Shown: positions 32,201-42,600, counted from the stretch's first letter. The stretch: 64,000 nt of DNA from Zygaena filipendulae (GCA_907165275.2 OU015662.1:193501-257500), one strand, 5' to 3'. Notes: generated from the sequence alone by a model not told the origin. Made by a program: numbers and translations.

Positions 32201-35110
32201 GTAAATATTATATTGCAATTTGCACTCTCTTTGTATTGTGTATCTTTACAATGACTTTGAGCCTTCTTGAGCGGTGAGCGACCACGTTCCATCGTGTGTC
32301 ATGTATCGCTGTGGCAACGAGCAGCGCTGCACACTCGTCAAATACTTAGGTACCTACACTGTAGCTGTATTATCAGATCAAGATGAACGATTTGTTGCCA
32401 ATTGCAGTAAATATAAGATAAGATAAACTTTATTCAGCAAGAACAAACACATACACCACGCAACAAACACTTTACAATACAAAGGTAAAAAAATAAAATA
32501 ATATATTATGGTGCAGTGCCTTGCTAAAAGGGACTCCACTCAGCATGTGTTGCGACCGTAGTAGCCACAGCGCTGGTGCTCAGTGGAGCCCCAGCGTTCC
32601 GCCTGCAAAATTATCGGAACTATCAAAATGACTTTGGATTTTAAACTTTATAAAAATACTTGTGATACTTTTGATATTTAAAATATAAGTATAGTACTTA
32701 TCTACTTATCTTGAAATATTAACCCAGCTATTCTCACGCGGTTCCCCGTGCGGATATTTTCAGTTTTAGTTTTCGGTAATTGTTCCTTGATTTAACAGTG
32801 TATTCACTTTGCCCTATGCTCCTATCCACTTTACCCAGTGGGTTGGGCAAAGCGGATAGCGGCACTAACTGCAATATTATTAATAATAGGTATTAAGTAA
32901 AGTACTGATGTTATGTTAATTTTGTTGATTATATTAAAAACTTTAATAAATACTGATTCAAACTCAGTCGTTACTTCATTTCAGTCGCTATCCTTTTTAT
33001 TTCCACAGCCAATCGAACGTTTACGGTGTCCACTTTGCCCGGACTTCCCCTAGGTACCTATATACCTACTACTTATACACTTATTTGCTGCGTGAAGTAA
33101 AAAAATGTCGCAATGCTGTACCTATAGTAAACGTTTTTAGAAAACTAGGGAAAACTTAACTACTTAATGGAAAAACTCAATAGCTACTTAAACAATTTTA
33201 CAAATTCTTTCACTTACAGCTATAGTGTTACTGAGAGACATAGCGCACTTGTTATCTCGGAATCCCCACGGGATCTCCGAAATTATCGCGAGTGAAACCG
33301 TGAGCGATCGACTATTTATCTAATGAGGATAAAATGTATTAAAAACAACTTGAACTTGACCTTTTTAGTTTATTCTGATCGTTTATTATCCTCAATACCT
33401 ACAAAAACAGTAGATCTAACCGCCGCACTCAGAGTCGACTTTAATGATTACTTAGTTAAGTTAATTAGTTAATTGGCATTTAACTAATTAAGTTACATCT
33501 CATTAAATGCCAATTAACATTAATTTATTAAACTTGTCTGATTGCGGCAGTTTTGTTTTAAAAATCTATACTTAACTAAGTAATCATTAAAGTCGACTCT
33601 GAGGGCGGCGGTAAGTAATGTAAAAACTTGAAATTATGGACTAAACTTCCTTTTATACACTAGATAACTAGCTGACCCGCGCGGTTTCACCAGCGGTAAT
33701 TTCGGAGTTCCCGCGGGAATTCCCGGATAAAATATAATTATAAACTTTCCTCATGAATCACTCTATCTACCTACTGGTGAAAACCGCATCAAAATCCGTT
33801 GCGTGGTTTTAAAGATTTAAGCATACATAGGGATATAGGGACAGAGAAAGCGACTTTGTTTTATACTATGTAGTGATGTGATATTACGAGTACCTACCTA
33901 TATAATATGTATAGATATAAAAAGTAAAGTTTAAAATAATAAGTTTGGATGTAGTCATCTCTGGAACTACTATAAAATTTATTTCACTGATAGATAGGTT
34001 CAGTATCCCCTAGTGACATAGGATACTATATCCAGCCTCGAACAAAGAGTTCCCGCGGAACCACCGAAGTTCCCGCGCTGGAACAGCTAATAATAAAATG
34101 TGATGTTGGTTATGAGAATGGGTTTTTCGAAATACAACTCCTGGAAGAGGTGAAATCTGCGTGAAACCTGGTCAGGACTCACCTGTACTCCACATCTGCA
34201 GCGTTGAACACGAACTGGACGATGTATAATGCACTGAACACAATAGGGAAGGCTATGAAGAAAAATATCCGCAGCTGATAAGGGCCGAAAGAGCCCAGCT
34301 GCAGCAGAATATCGTCCAGGTCCAGCTCATGCTTAACCTTTTTAGGCTCCATCTTGACGCGCTAGGACTGAAGCCACTAAGGCAACATACTCGTAGCAAA
34401 GTAAGCAAGTAGTGCGCAAACGTCGCGCCGCGAGTCAACGCGGCGGTGTGTCTGATAAATAAATCAACTCACAAACAACTATATATTACAACGTTCGAAC
34501 AATTTGTGCTACCGAACACGCTATAGCAGCTAGTGAATGAACACACGTGCTTTAGTACGTAAACAAATAAACAGAAAAAATAAAATCCACCGTCTTTCTC
34601 GATTAGGACATCGACTTCAACGTCAAAAGATAAAAAGCTACCCCCATTTCATTTAAATTGCTGGAGTTGAAGTCGTGGGAGGGTACGCGTGAACTCCTCC
34701 AGATATAACGTAGTAAAACGTAAAACCTCTTGCGAATATTCCATTTTTAGGGGTCCGCACCCAAAGGGTAAAACGGAACCCTATTACTAAGACTCCGCCG
34801 TCCGTCCGTCCTATTCTTTCTTCTATTTTTTCAAATCAACTTATTGCGAACATTAACTTATTTTCGGCGCTCCTTGCTACCTGACGCGTTATAGAGCAAC
34901 CGCTCTTCTCGCTGTACGGTCTACGCCTGGGCAGGCGCTTTGCCCCCATATTATGACCACGCCTCACCTGTAAGCGACATCGCCCACGTTGAAAACGTAC
35001 TGCATCTTATAGAGCGCGCTGCACACCACAGGCAGCAGGATGTACCCGTATATCCGACGCTGGTAGCGTCCGAACTCGCCCAGCTCTTGCAAAACGCCGT
35101 CCAAGTTCAT
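20295..35110 (-). CDS. Gene C: SLC22-type transporter-like with duplicated alternative exons
   Basis: Predicted 12-TM solute carrier. Exons in transcript order: first exon 1b (35110-34968) or 1a (34352-34183); then 24936-24732 (Cys-rich loop), 23901-23801, 23553-23399 and 22921-22241; then 6a (21978-21797) or 6b (21542-21367); then the last exon 20474-20295. Every combination stays in frame: 1a+6a 557 aa, 1b+6a 548 aa, and two fewer with 6b. Motifs are SYISDM|FGRR (Met replaces the usual Arg of SDR), [26 protein letters not shown] and ELYPT/ELFPT. Exon 22921-22241 fuses what are two exons in genes A and B. It encodes a Pro-rich cytosolic linker ([11 protein letters not shown]). The 9-10 kb first intron is filled with transposons. 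Alternative view: one of each exon pair may be a dead duplicate. Confidence 0.88.
21141..21184. repeat. Perfect 15-bp hairpin in the last intron of gene C
   Basis: 'ctacggcttagctac' (21141-21155) is exactly repeated inverted at 21170-21184 across a 14-nt loop. It lies between exon 6b and the last exon. It could be a fold influencing splicing or a decayed element; there is no further evidence. Confidence 0.45.
21367..21542 (-). CDS. Gene C exon 6b (alternative TM10-11 exon)
   Basis: Enters in phase 2 after an AG ('gtctacag'), leaves in phase 0 at GT ('ttg|gtcggt'), and is open throughout. It encodes the [20 protein letters not shown] segment followed by [11 protein letters not shown], aligned to exon 6a: I count 38 identities in 52 residues. 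Substitutions are mostly conservative (T/S, I/V, Y/F, L/M), and the ELFPT motif and the PQTPLL end are kept. It is nearer the last exon than 6a. Either 6a or 6b joins the flanking exons in frame; both together (176 + 182 nt) would break the frame, so they should be mutually exclusive if both are used. Confidence 0.8.
21797..21978 (-). CDS. Gene C exon 6a (alternative TM10-11 exon)
   Basis: Enters in phase 2 after 'gtcttgcag' and leaves in phase 0 at 'ctg|gttggt'. It encodes [20 protein letters not shown] then [11 protein letters not shown] and ends PQTPLL. It has the canonical ELYPT motif and the same length (182 nt) as the corresponding exons of genes A and B. 6a is therefore probably the ancestral form and 6b (176 nt) the duplicate. 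Confidence 0.85.
23979..24485 (+). mobile_element. AACCGACTTCC-family element, damaged copy
   Basis: Starts 'aaccgacttcccaaaaagg' and contains the 'gatcttggagaaattgagg' and 'cacacctagagcgattt' blocks. It ends within the loop/arm region ('actgatcgatttgaagtcgg' ... 'aaactgatca') without the outer hairpin arm. Inside the second intron of gene C, between exons 2 and 3. Confidence 0.6.
25115..25312 (+). mobile_element. Helitron-like non-autonomous copy, complete
   Basis: A near-intact 198-bp copy. It begins 'tctactaatattataaatgg', contains 'cacgcataaacggctgaacg' and 'ggtacagagaaggacaaagg', and ends with the stem 'ccgcgggtgaaaccgcgg' and 'cacatctag'. The TC-like start, the hairpin about 10 nt before the end, CTAG and a following T fit Helitron rules. 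No RepHel coding is present. Reference copy for this window. Confidence 0.7.
25421..26372. mobile_element. AACCGACTTCC-ended foldback element, second near-complete copy
   Basis: Starts 'aactgacttccaaaaaggag' and ends 'tttttggaattcggtt'. The right part is again a long hairpin: arms about 25985-26128 and 26220-26372 pair over most of their length (for example 'ttggtttgtgctaccac' facing 'gtggtagcacaaaccaa'). It lacks the internal 275-bp duplication of the 14759 copy. Located in the first intron of gene C. Confidence 0.65.
26578..26990 (+). mobile_element. Two adjacent Helitron-like copies
   Basis: The first (about 26578-26762) has 'ctttcacgccttaaccgatc', 'ggtacagaggacatagg' and a decayed hairpin. 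The second (about 26775-26990) is more diverged and ends 'cgcagctagctag'. Both are in gene C intron 1. Confidence 0.5.
27270..27630. mobile_element. MITE, 361 bp, with GTATATACAACGTGTTAATG-type TIRs
   Basis: Ends are inverted: 'atatacaacatgttaatgaa' at the left and 'ttcattaacacgttgtatat' at the right. A second copy in reverse lies at 40462-40825, with the shared interior 'ggcgcgtacgccgcccgcag' and 'aggtcacctccaaactaatg'. No ORF. Non-autonomous DNA transposon. Confidence 0.7.
27660..27860 (+). repeat. tRNA-derived SINE-like sequence
   Basis: An A-box-like 'ttagcaccgtgg' (27685-27696) is followed by a perfect B-box 'ggttcgattcc' (27730-27740), the internal Pol III promoter of tRNA-derived SINEs. 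No tRNA cloverleaf with a proper anticodon arm was found, so a functional tRNA is unlikely. A related head with B-box 'ggttcaattcc' lies at 57125-57200. Confidence 0.55.
28078..28962 (-). mobile_element. Two Helitron-like copies, reverse
   Basis: 28078-28258 is a diverged copy ('gttcccgcgggatttccgg' ... 'tttataatattagtag'). 28733-28962 is nearly complete: it starts 'ctagttgtgccccacgg' and ends 'tttataatattagtagg', with a (catc)n stretch at about 28890-28922. Both lie in gene C intron 1. Confidence 0.6.
31228..32195 (+). mobile_element. Two Helitron-like copies, forward
   Basis: 31228-31532 is a longer variant with 'aattgagaggggtgataaaa' and ends 'aatccgcggggcacagctag'. Its relative in reverse is at 57474-57775. 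31974-32195 starts 'attactaatattataaagc' and ends 'aaccgcggggcatagctag'. The short ORF-like stretch between them (31530-31870) showed no recognisable protein. Confidence 0.6.
32405..32610. repeat. Retroelement 3'-tail-like repeat
   Basis: 'aagataagataaactttatt' followed by a block ending 'gtggagccccagcgttccgc' resembles the reverse-oriented 3' end of a lepidopteran LINE or SINE (poly(A)-like side at the left). Weak call. Confidence 0.35.
33419..33612. mobile_element. MITE, 194 bp, with 42-bp TIRs
   Basis: The left arm 33419-33460 ('accgccgcactcagagtcga' start) and right arm 33571-33612 are inverted repeats with one mismatch over 42 bp. The interior is also self-complementary ('ttaattggcatttaacta' facing 'aaatgccaattaac'). 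No ORF. Confidence 0.7.
33670..33850 (-). mobile_element. Helitron-like copy, reverse
   Basis: Begins 'ctagctgacccgcgcggttt', has 'gttcccgcgggaattcccgg' and extends into 'aaaaccgcatcaaaatccg'. Lies just upstream of the 3' end of gene C exon 1a, inside the first intron. Confidence 0.55.
34183..34352 (-). CDS. Gene C alternative first exon 1a
   Basis: ATG at 34352 in context 'tcaagATGG'. It encodes a cytosolic start [20 protein letters not shown], then TM1 ([20 protein letters not shown]), and ends in phase 2 at 'tacag|gtgagt', which fits exon 24936-24732. An initiator-like ttcagt lies about 20 nt upstream of the ATG. It shares the L-x-D-x-(I/V)-L--LG-FG-YQ pattern with exon 1 of gene B and exon 1b. 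Confidence 0.82.
34745..34860. repeat. Interspersed repeat between exons 1a and 1b
   Basis: The 'ggggtccgcacccaaaggg' / 'aaacggaaccctattact' / 'ccgtccgtccgtcc' string is repeat-like and resembles a motif I associate with many lepidopteran genomes. No second copy is visible in this window, so this rests on recall. Confidence 0.3.
34968..35110 (-). CDS. Gene C alternative first exon 1b
   Basis: ATG at 35110 in context 'agagATGA'. It encodes [17 protein letters not shown] followed by TM1 ([19 protein letters not shown]) and ends in phase 2 at 'tacag|gtgagg', interchangeable with exon 1a. It lies 616 bp upstream of 1a, so each would use its own promoter or 1a would be skipped. Its N-terminus is 9 residues shorter than that of 1a. 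Confidence 0.8.
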
Positions 35111-37496
35111 CTCTAGTCAGAATTCACTCGGAATCAAACACACATTTCGTTCAAGAACTAAACGTAGACTCGTCACATCCTCACTAAAATCTCTCCGGTT
35201 ATTCCAATTTGTGATTCTCTCCTCCGTTTTGACGAAGCACAAATGATTCTTTTCGCTTTTTGATGATAGGTAGGTATGTAGAAGGAAACACAGCATTCTT
35301 GCCCAAACAATAGCTGTTCTAATGTCACAGTGACATCACAATTCAGCTATCATCGTTTAGATTTTTAAATCCAGTCAATATTTTACCTACAGCAAAATAC
35401 ATACTATTAGGTATAGGTGACCTACATACATACCTACATGTGATATCGTGACTCTTTTGCTCAAAGCACGAGAGAACGTTTGTTTTTGGTTTTTTTTTTG
35501 TTTGAGTTTGAGTTTGAACGGGTCATAGTTACGTACGTTGTGCTTTGTATTACATAGTAGGTATAAAGTTTGTGTTGTATTTGACCATTAAGTCACAGCT
35601 ACTTTTAAACCGACTTCAAAAAGGAAGAGGTAATAATTATATTCGGCTATAAGTATGTTTAGACGTGTGCGTGCATCTTGCTTATTTTTAGAGTAGGCAC
35701 CTACCTATAGATATGTCATTTGTCAAAAAGGTTTGGTAACCAATATGACCAAAGTCCAAGCGCAGTCTTTACTTGAGGGAAATTACTTGAATCAGTTCAT
35801 TTGTATAGTGACCCCGGGCTGCTAATAGGTAGGTACACTGGAATGTTAGCAAACGTTACCTATTTGTTGTCAAGGACACTGATCCCTAGGTTCTGTTCCG
35901 GCTTCAGACTCGTTATCTCACGAGTCACGGACGATTTGGTTAGATAGGTAAGTAGGTAGTTGCGGGTAGGTACCTGAAATTGCCGTCTAGCGCGACAGCT
36001 GATAACATCAGCATTGTTTGCCATAGCAAACAAATTTCTATTTATTTGGGCGCTCGTTTATATCTAGAGGTAATATTCTTCTTGTGAGGATATCACAACA
36101 GCTAAGTAAAACACTTAGATAGCCTATTTCAGAAGGTACTTATAGGTAAATTCGAAAGCAAGACCTCTACGGGCGGAAACGAGACAGATATACCTACAGG
36201 AGAGAAAGTATAGGTATTGATAAAAGACAAAATATACAAAAGGACAAAATTATTGAATTTTTAAAAATAAATTAGTAAATTTTGTCTTTTGAGATCAGTT
36301 TCCGGGCAAGAATACTAGGTCTATCTTTTGCGAAGATTGCGTTACCTCAGCGACACAGACGAACAAACACATTTTCCCTGTATTTTTTCAGTAAGGAAAT
36401 CAGGATATCGAGTGAAATCAAATGAAACGAAATAATGAGTAACATACTTATTATTTTCATACAATATACTTAACCTTCTTTTATGTACAAACGCCGATAT
36501 AAGAACAACACCTACGTGGTGGCAGACAAGAGCACAACAGGTCTATAAACATAGCTATATTATATTCAATATGATTACAATAAAGATAGTATACTCTCAC
36601 AAACTGTAACACGAAGTGTAAATTGTGTTTATATTATGTAAGTACCTACCTATACATTTTTAACAAGATTTAATCAGATCAGAAACGTATGACAACTAGC
36701 GCCGTGGCCATATTGCGGAAAAATATAGTACTAAGCTAAGTAGACACGTAATCTTCAAAATGAAAAAAGTTCATACTACTAATCTAGGCGATTCTACAAA
36801 AAAACTTATAATATCATTGTAATTGTATTGTAATTCTATAATATCAAGTCAATAACAAAATTGTCAAACATTTCTGATCGGAAAAAAAATATTATATAAA
36901 TGGGCTACATTTAGATACAAGATTTTGATTTATCTACAAGTTATTTACAAGAACAATGATCAATAATTTTTAACCTATTAAAAAAAGAAGGTTCTCAATT
37001 GGACAGTATTTTTTTATGTTTGTTAAATATATAATATTAATAGGTATGTACTTTCAATCATAGTAAACAGATTTGTTTGTTTATTTTATTTATAAAGGTT
37101 TTCTCCAGGGTGGTCCCGTTGAAATTTGGTTTTCATTAAAGCAGGTTTTTACTTTTTGTTCCAAAAGCGATTATTATTATCATCACGCAACTGGAGTCAT
37201 GATAGTATCTATACCACAGCTACAAGGGGCTTTATCATAAGCTTATATTATCCTAAAAAATTAAATCAAAATTTAGTTTTAAAGATTTTTTTCTTTATTT
37301 TGATAAAAGAATCCAATAACATCATTCTGCTCCAAATGGACTACATGCTGTAGGTAGTGTAGTAATTTTTACAAGTTTTTAAGAATTTATTAACTTTTGT
37401 CATGAACAATTAAAATTATTTTTTTATCTCTCCTGGGGCAATAAAGCATATTTGAATTGAATTGAATTGAATTAACGTGTCAAACAAACATAACAA

Positions 37497-38185
37497 AAAC
37501 TTACCTACATACATTATAAAATACATATAGATATAAAATATAGGTACTCGAGGATAGTATTATATACACACCGGCAGAATTAGCGGAACATAAAAAGGCA
37601 GAGTATAGAAATAATTACGTATATATATTAAAACAAATAATAATTAGACGTGAAGTAATAAACTAATATACATCTTTTAACATCGATTTTAAGAAGTTTT
37701 TAGTTAAATTTTATTAAAAATAATCAAAATTAAAAAAAAACAAAAAAGTCTCTAGTTTGTGAGAACACAGACAATGTTGCAAATAAAAGTGGAATCACGA
37801 AGGGGAAACACACGTTATTAATCGTTCATTAATTTAGTGTTAAAATCACAGTAATCTTTAATTTGCAACATTATTTGTGTACCCACAAATTAGAGAAAAA
37901 GTGTTTTTTTAATTATTATTTTAAATAAAATTTAATAATTTAATTACAAACTTTTAAAGTGTTAAAAGATGTATATTAATTTATTACTTCACGTCTAATT
38001 ATTATTTGTTTTAATATATATACGTAATTATTTCTATACTCTGCCTTTTTATGTTCCGCTAATTCTGCCGGTGTGTATATTCTGTGCTCGAGGCTCGAGA
38101 CGTACCAACAATGAACAAAAAACTATGGTAGTGTAGGTATATTTTATATCTATATGTATTATGTACGTGTGTAGGTAAGTTATTT
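37497..38185. repeat. Long palindrome / foldback element
   Basis: The inner arms 37562-37681 and 37960-38079 pair over about 118 bp with one mismatch I could find ('atatacacaccggcagaatt' facing its inverse). Imperfect pairing continues toward a centre near 37830. Outside, 37497-37545 and about 38136-38185 form a second inverted pair ('atacatatagatataaaata' on the left). No ORF. Such a structure is typical of a young foldback or MITE insertion, and a transcript through it would fold into long dsRNA. Confidence 0.75.
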
Positions 38186-39854
38186 TCGACATGTTAATTT
38201 TAATTTCTGTAATATTTTTCCATACAGTTACCGACTACTTTATTTACCTCCTTGACAAGCACGTTATCCTTTGATATGTTATTTAATTTTTAATTTGATA
38301 ATGCGAAATAAATGAATGTAATGTAATCTATAGATGTTTGTCGTTAGAAAGAAAATTCGGAAGCAACCTTCGGGGTGTCAGCGAGATATGGGATAAGTTT
38401 ATCAGTGCGCAATGGTAGGTATCTGCCAACACTTCACTACTAATATGTTGCACACACGTTAGGTACTGATAGTACTCGTATCACAAATATATGTGATCTA
38501 CTATGACGATGCTGTTATATAATAATTAATCTTTACATATAAAATGCTTTGTCCTGAATGACTGACTGGCGGATCAACGCACAGCCTAAACCGCTGATCG
38601 TAGGGGCCTGAAACTTGGAGGGTGTGTTTTGAGTATCACGTAGGCATCCGATAAGGAAGGATTTTCCGAAATTCTACCCCCAAGGTTGTGAAAAGAGGGG
38701 ACAAAGTTTGTATGGGACAACGTGATTCCTTGTTCCAATATAACTTAAAAAAAAAACAATTAAAAATCCTATTAGATCCATTTTCAACATCTACGCGGAC
38801 GAAGTCGATCCCCCACGGCTTCACATGCGTTAATCCATGGGAATTTTGGGATACAAGTACCCCATGTCATTCAGGATAACTCTGTAGCTTTGGACGATAA
38901 ATTATTTTTGGACGTAAAACCATATTTATGAAAATTAAAGAAGAGATAGATAAGTACAAAATACCGTAACCTGTGAGCCCACACCATTTAAATTACAGTT
39001 TAAAAAAACCGGCAAGTTGTACAATAATAACACATTAACCAGAACCAAAAATTTTATAACCAAAGAAAAAGAAAAAAAATCATCTGAATTGACTGTATGG
39101 ACTAAGTTTTCTTTGCCTTCCCCGAAAAAACATAAAATCGCTAGGCGACTTAGACAAAAAATTATCAACACGTTCGTTAGCTACGCGACTCGCATGATGA
39201 TAAACTAGGCACCCACCAAGGCGCGTCGCTTGCAGTGTGCACTGGTATAGTATTGTATTATCTGTGAGTGTATGTCTATTCACTAGGATCAATCACTCAG
39301 GGAGTAGCGTAGCTCTTAGCAGTAAGCTAAGCTCTTTGTAGTGTAACCTTAACTTTACTATTTAAATATTACACACTTCACAACAAATACTGTCTATTTA
39401 TACATTTGACAAAATTTCTGGTTTTTAGTTAAAATTCTTGATGATCTATAGAATCTTAGTATTATTATTATAATGTATTTTTGTAACTTTGAATAAATAA
39501 TATTGTAGCATAAGTTAGATACAAATAGGAACGAGTTACGATGGTTCAAATAAAGATTTGATCGCAAAATTCTAGACGAAACCGGATTTATAAGGAAAAT
39601 AACATAGTAAATTATGAGTCACCATAGTTCTTTGTTTAAAAGCAATAAATTGTCTAAAATATGTACTATAACTGATAAATTGTATTATAGCTCAAAGATT
39701 GTAACGGCTGATCGTAGCAACTTACCAAGAAACATGTAACTATGTGGGTTTGAAATGCACTAGTGCAGAAAAAAACTACACCTAAATTAAAGTGCATATT
39801 GACTCCTGTCGGAAAATTTCGAATAGGGTAAATAATATTTTGTTTTCATTGCGT

Positions 39855-39975
39855 ACTTTTAAAGCGTTTTCCAAAAAAGAAGGAGGTTCTCAATACGACT
39901 ATGTTGTTGTTTTCTTTTGTATGTTTGTTACGCGATTACTCGAAGACGGCTGCACCGATTTGGTATAATATATTT
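39855..39975 (+). mobile_element. AACCGACTTCC-family head fragment
   Basis: 'ttccaaaaaagaaggaggtt' followed by 'gcgattactcgaagacggct' matches the left part of the 14759 element. It then runs into the gag-like remnant. Confidence 0.5.
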
Positions 39976-40094
39976 CATTACAAGTGCGGAATGTTTGTCA
40001 GTAATAATGAGTTCCGACCTATGTCGGCCCGAGCCGAGGGCGAAATTTTAATTAGTTGTAAAATATTTAAATGCATGGCGTTAGAAACTAAATT

Positions 40095-40260
40095 GCGGTC
40101 ATTGACGCGTTACAAAATGTGCCAAAACTGTTTATATTCGCACAACGGTCAACCATGTGGGTCAAGAAAAAGGTGCAGAGTATGCAACGAAGCGCACCGC
40201 ACTACGGCCTGCGCTGCACGCGTGACGTCAGCGGGGCAACAACCTCCAACTAGCGATACA
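40095..40260 (+). pseudogene. Zinc-knuckle gag-like remnant
   Basis: The open stretch encodes LTRYKMCQNCLYSHNGQPC followed by RKRCRVCNEAHRTTACAA: two CCHC-like knuckles (C-x2-C ... C and C-x2-C-x3-H-x4-C) in the style of BEL/Pao-type gag proteins. The flanks show no protease or RT, so it is a decayed fragment. The family assignment is tentative. Confidence 0.45.
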
Positions 40261-40461
40261 GCCTACCTAACAGCGCGCCCGCGACTCTGGCACTAAGTCG
40301 CGTGGCCGGTGACTACAACGCTTCGAGACCTGCGGGCAATTATGTAGCTTTTGTTGCATTCGTATTTCAATTTCGATCAGAAAAATAGCAATTTTGTAGT
40401 TAATTAATGATGTTTATGCAGTTTCAAGTTTCGAAGTAGGTGTGTTTATTTTGGTTGATTG

Positions 40462-40825
40462 ATATACAACGTGTTAATGAATTAACTAAAACCTAAAACC
40501 AAAATACACCCCATTTAAAAAAATTAACAATAATATGACTAAAATACATTTTATGTCAAAAAAGTTTATACTTTAAAAGTTATTCAACATTAGTTTGGAG
40601 GTGACCTATCTACGAAATTCCAAGCGCTACGCCCGCGCCTATAGGTTCGAATTTTTTTGCTGCGGGCGGCGTACGCGCCTAATACTGTATTATAAATAAT
40701 TTAGACATGGGTTAGTAAAAATGAAAAAATATAACCTATATTAAAACATAGTGCAATCGATTCGCTATTTTATTCTGAGCAAACTACTTTCTAGTTTTCA
40801 GTTAATTCATTAACACTTTGTATAT
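40462..40825. mobile_element. MITE, second copy of the 27270 family (reverse)
   Basis: TIRs 'atatacaacgtgttaatg' and 'cattaacactttgtatat'. The interior matches 27270-27630 in inverse orientation, including 'gcgggcggcgtacgcgcc'. 364 bp. Confidence 0.7.
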
Positions 40826-40935
40826 CGCAGGTGTCAAAACGTGCATATTGTAATCGTAATACCGCCATGTTTTTAATTGCAACCGAAAAATGATAGAAAA
40901 AAAGTTACATAATAGTCCCTCTGGGCCCTTATTCA

Positions 40936-41125
40936 CTGCTAGCTGTGCCCCGCGGTTTCACCCGCGCGAAACGGTTTATTAAAACAACTTTTTTTCCGAC
41001 ATCCAATTTAAATGATATAAAGCCTATATATTTATGTATCTCCAGGCTAAGGCTAAGGCTTTTATCCCGAAACTCCCGAAGGAACTCCGAAATAACCGCG
41101 AGTGAAACCGCGGGGGACAGCTAGT
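40936..41125. mobile_element. Helitron-like fragments within a larger inverted repeat
   Basis: A reverse Helitron-like end ('ctagctgtgccccgcggttt') and a forward end ('aaaccgcgggggacagctag') lie back to back. They are flanked by 'gggcccttattcac' (about 40925) and its inverse 'gtgaataagggccc' (about 41322), possibly an older TIR element that received them. Confidence 0.45.
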
Positions 41126-41734
41126 TTTTAACATTAAGGGTTCAAATTGTTGTATTATAGGTAAAATATTTCTTGTATTTATTATTTAGTGTAAATTTGT
41201 ATCTGTTTTTCTCCATTCAAATAAATAAATAAATAAATATTTTGGCATCTGAAACGTTTCAGATGGTGTTTTTGGGACGCGCGTTTTATGCAAGAAATGT
41301 TGTTGGTCATAGTGAAAAGTGAATAAGGGCCCTGTCGTAGCGTTGCCAAGCGCAAAGGCCGAAGTAGCCACTCCATACAGTATACTGCTCGTGGTATACT
41401 AAGGGATCCTGCGCACGCACAAATGACAAAGCAAAAAATGACAGACGAAAAATTACATCGTGGTTTCCTTAAATATATATCAAAATATCCGTTAATATGT
41501 CTTGCTGTACGAAAATATGTCGTGATATATCTATCGACATAAATTTTGGTGACGTAATAAAAATATACGTTATAGTTGTGTCTGTGGTCACTCGTCGATT
41601 ACTATAGATAAATGATATACCGTAATATGCCTTGCTATAATTTATAAATCGTCAAACAATATCATACAGTTCACAAATAAACGAGTTACAAATTATAACA
41701 ACAATGGAGTGATGACATCGAATAGGCATGTTGT

Positions 41735-42025
41735 TAGGTTGTGAAAATCAAAATTCTATTTAGTCAGTCAGTTAGATAATAAAAAATAATAGACATTTGT
41801 AGGTATTTTGGTTTTTAAAAATAATAGAAAAATATTCAGACAAAGTGTATCGAAAGTTTAGGAGTGGGGGCTCGTGACGTCATAACGTCGTATAAACTGT
41901 AACACGGCGTGACGTCGCGCGCCATTTCGATTTGACGATCTCCGTTATTTTTAGATTACGTCAAAAATTAAAAAAATACCGTGTCTAATATTTTTTAATT
42001 ATCTACATGACAGAGTAAAAACTAA
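41735..42025 (+). mobile_element. MITE-like element, AGTCCGTC-ended family
   Basis: From 'gaaaatcaaaattctattta' to 'ctacatgacagagtaaaa', with the central 'gggggctcgtgacgtcata'. Collinear with 48105-48410. Confidence 0.6.
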
Positions 42026-42251
42026 AGTTTACTCAACTAAATTACTGTCGAGCGGGGCGATGAGAATACGTCAATATACACTGTATAGGAAAATATTGTT
42101 TTGCCTGCGACGGAACGTGTCTGGCGCGCTCAGTCTCGGTAGATATACACGGACCTCAATTCGGCAACATGGACGAGCTAGCTCGACACTACAACGTGCT
42201 TCATTAAGTGTAGACCTCGAAATGATGTTAGCGTTGTTGTGTGGTCTGTAG

Positions 42252-42257
42252 TTTATT
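42252..42257 (-). terminator. Candidate poly(A) signal of TTC7
   Basis: AATAAA on the - strand about 720 nt beyond the TTC7 stop codon, just past the GC-rich minisatellite. Motif-only evidence. Confidence 0.3.
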
Positions 42258-42600
42258 TTATTTCTGGTGATTTTTTTATTTTATTTCTCGTTTCTGGTGA
42301 TTGTATGTTAGTGAGTACTCACTGGCAGTTATTTTCCCATAGCATTCATCTAGCTTCGTATGCCTAATTCTTATTTTCTAAGGATCCAGCATCCAGCTCA
42401 CGACTTCGACTCTAGTTCAGTTTTTCTGGGACATCGCCCGACTTTCAGCTCCCCGCAAACTTCAAGAGCACGGCCTCATCTCCCCAGCCTCTTCAGGAGT
42501 CCCTCCAGGATACTCTTGTCCACAGGCCGGCTAGGGCTCGCCCTTAGCTACCCGCAGCCCCCCAACTCTAGTCATTATATCCCCTCCTACCACCCGCACT

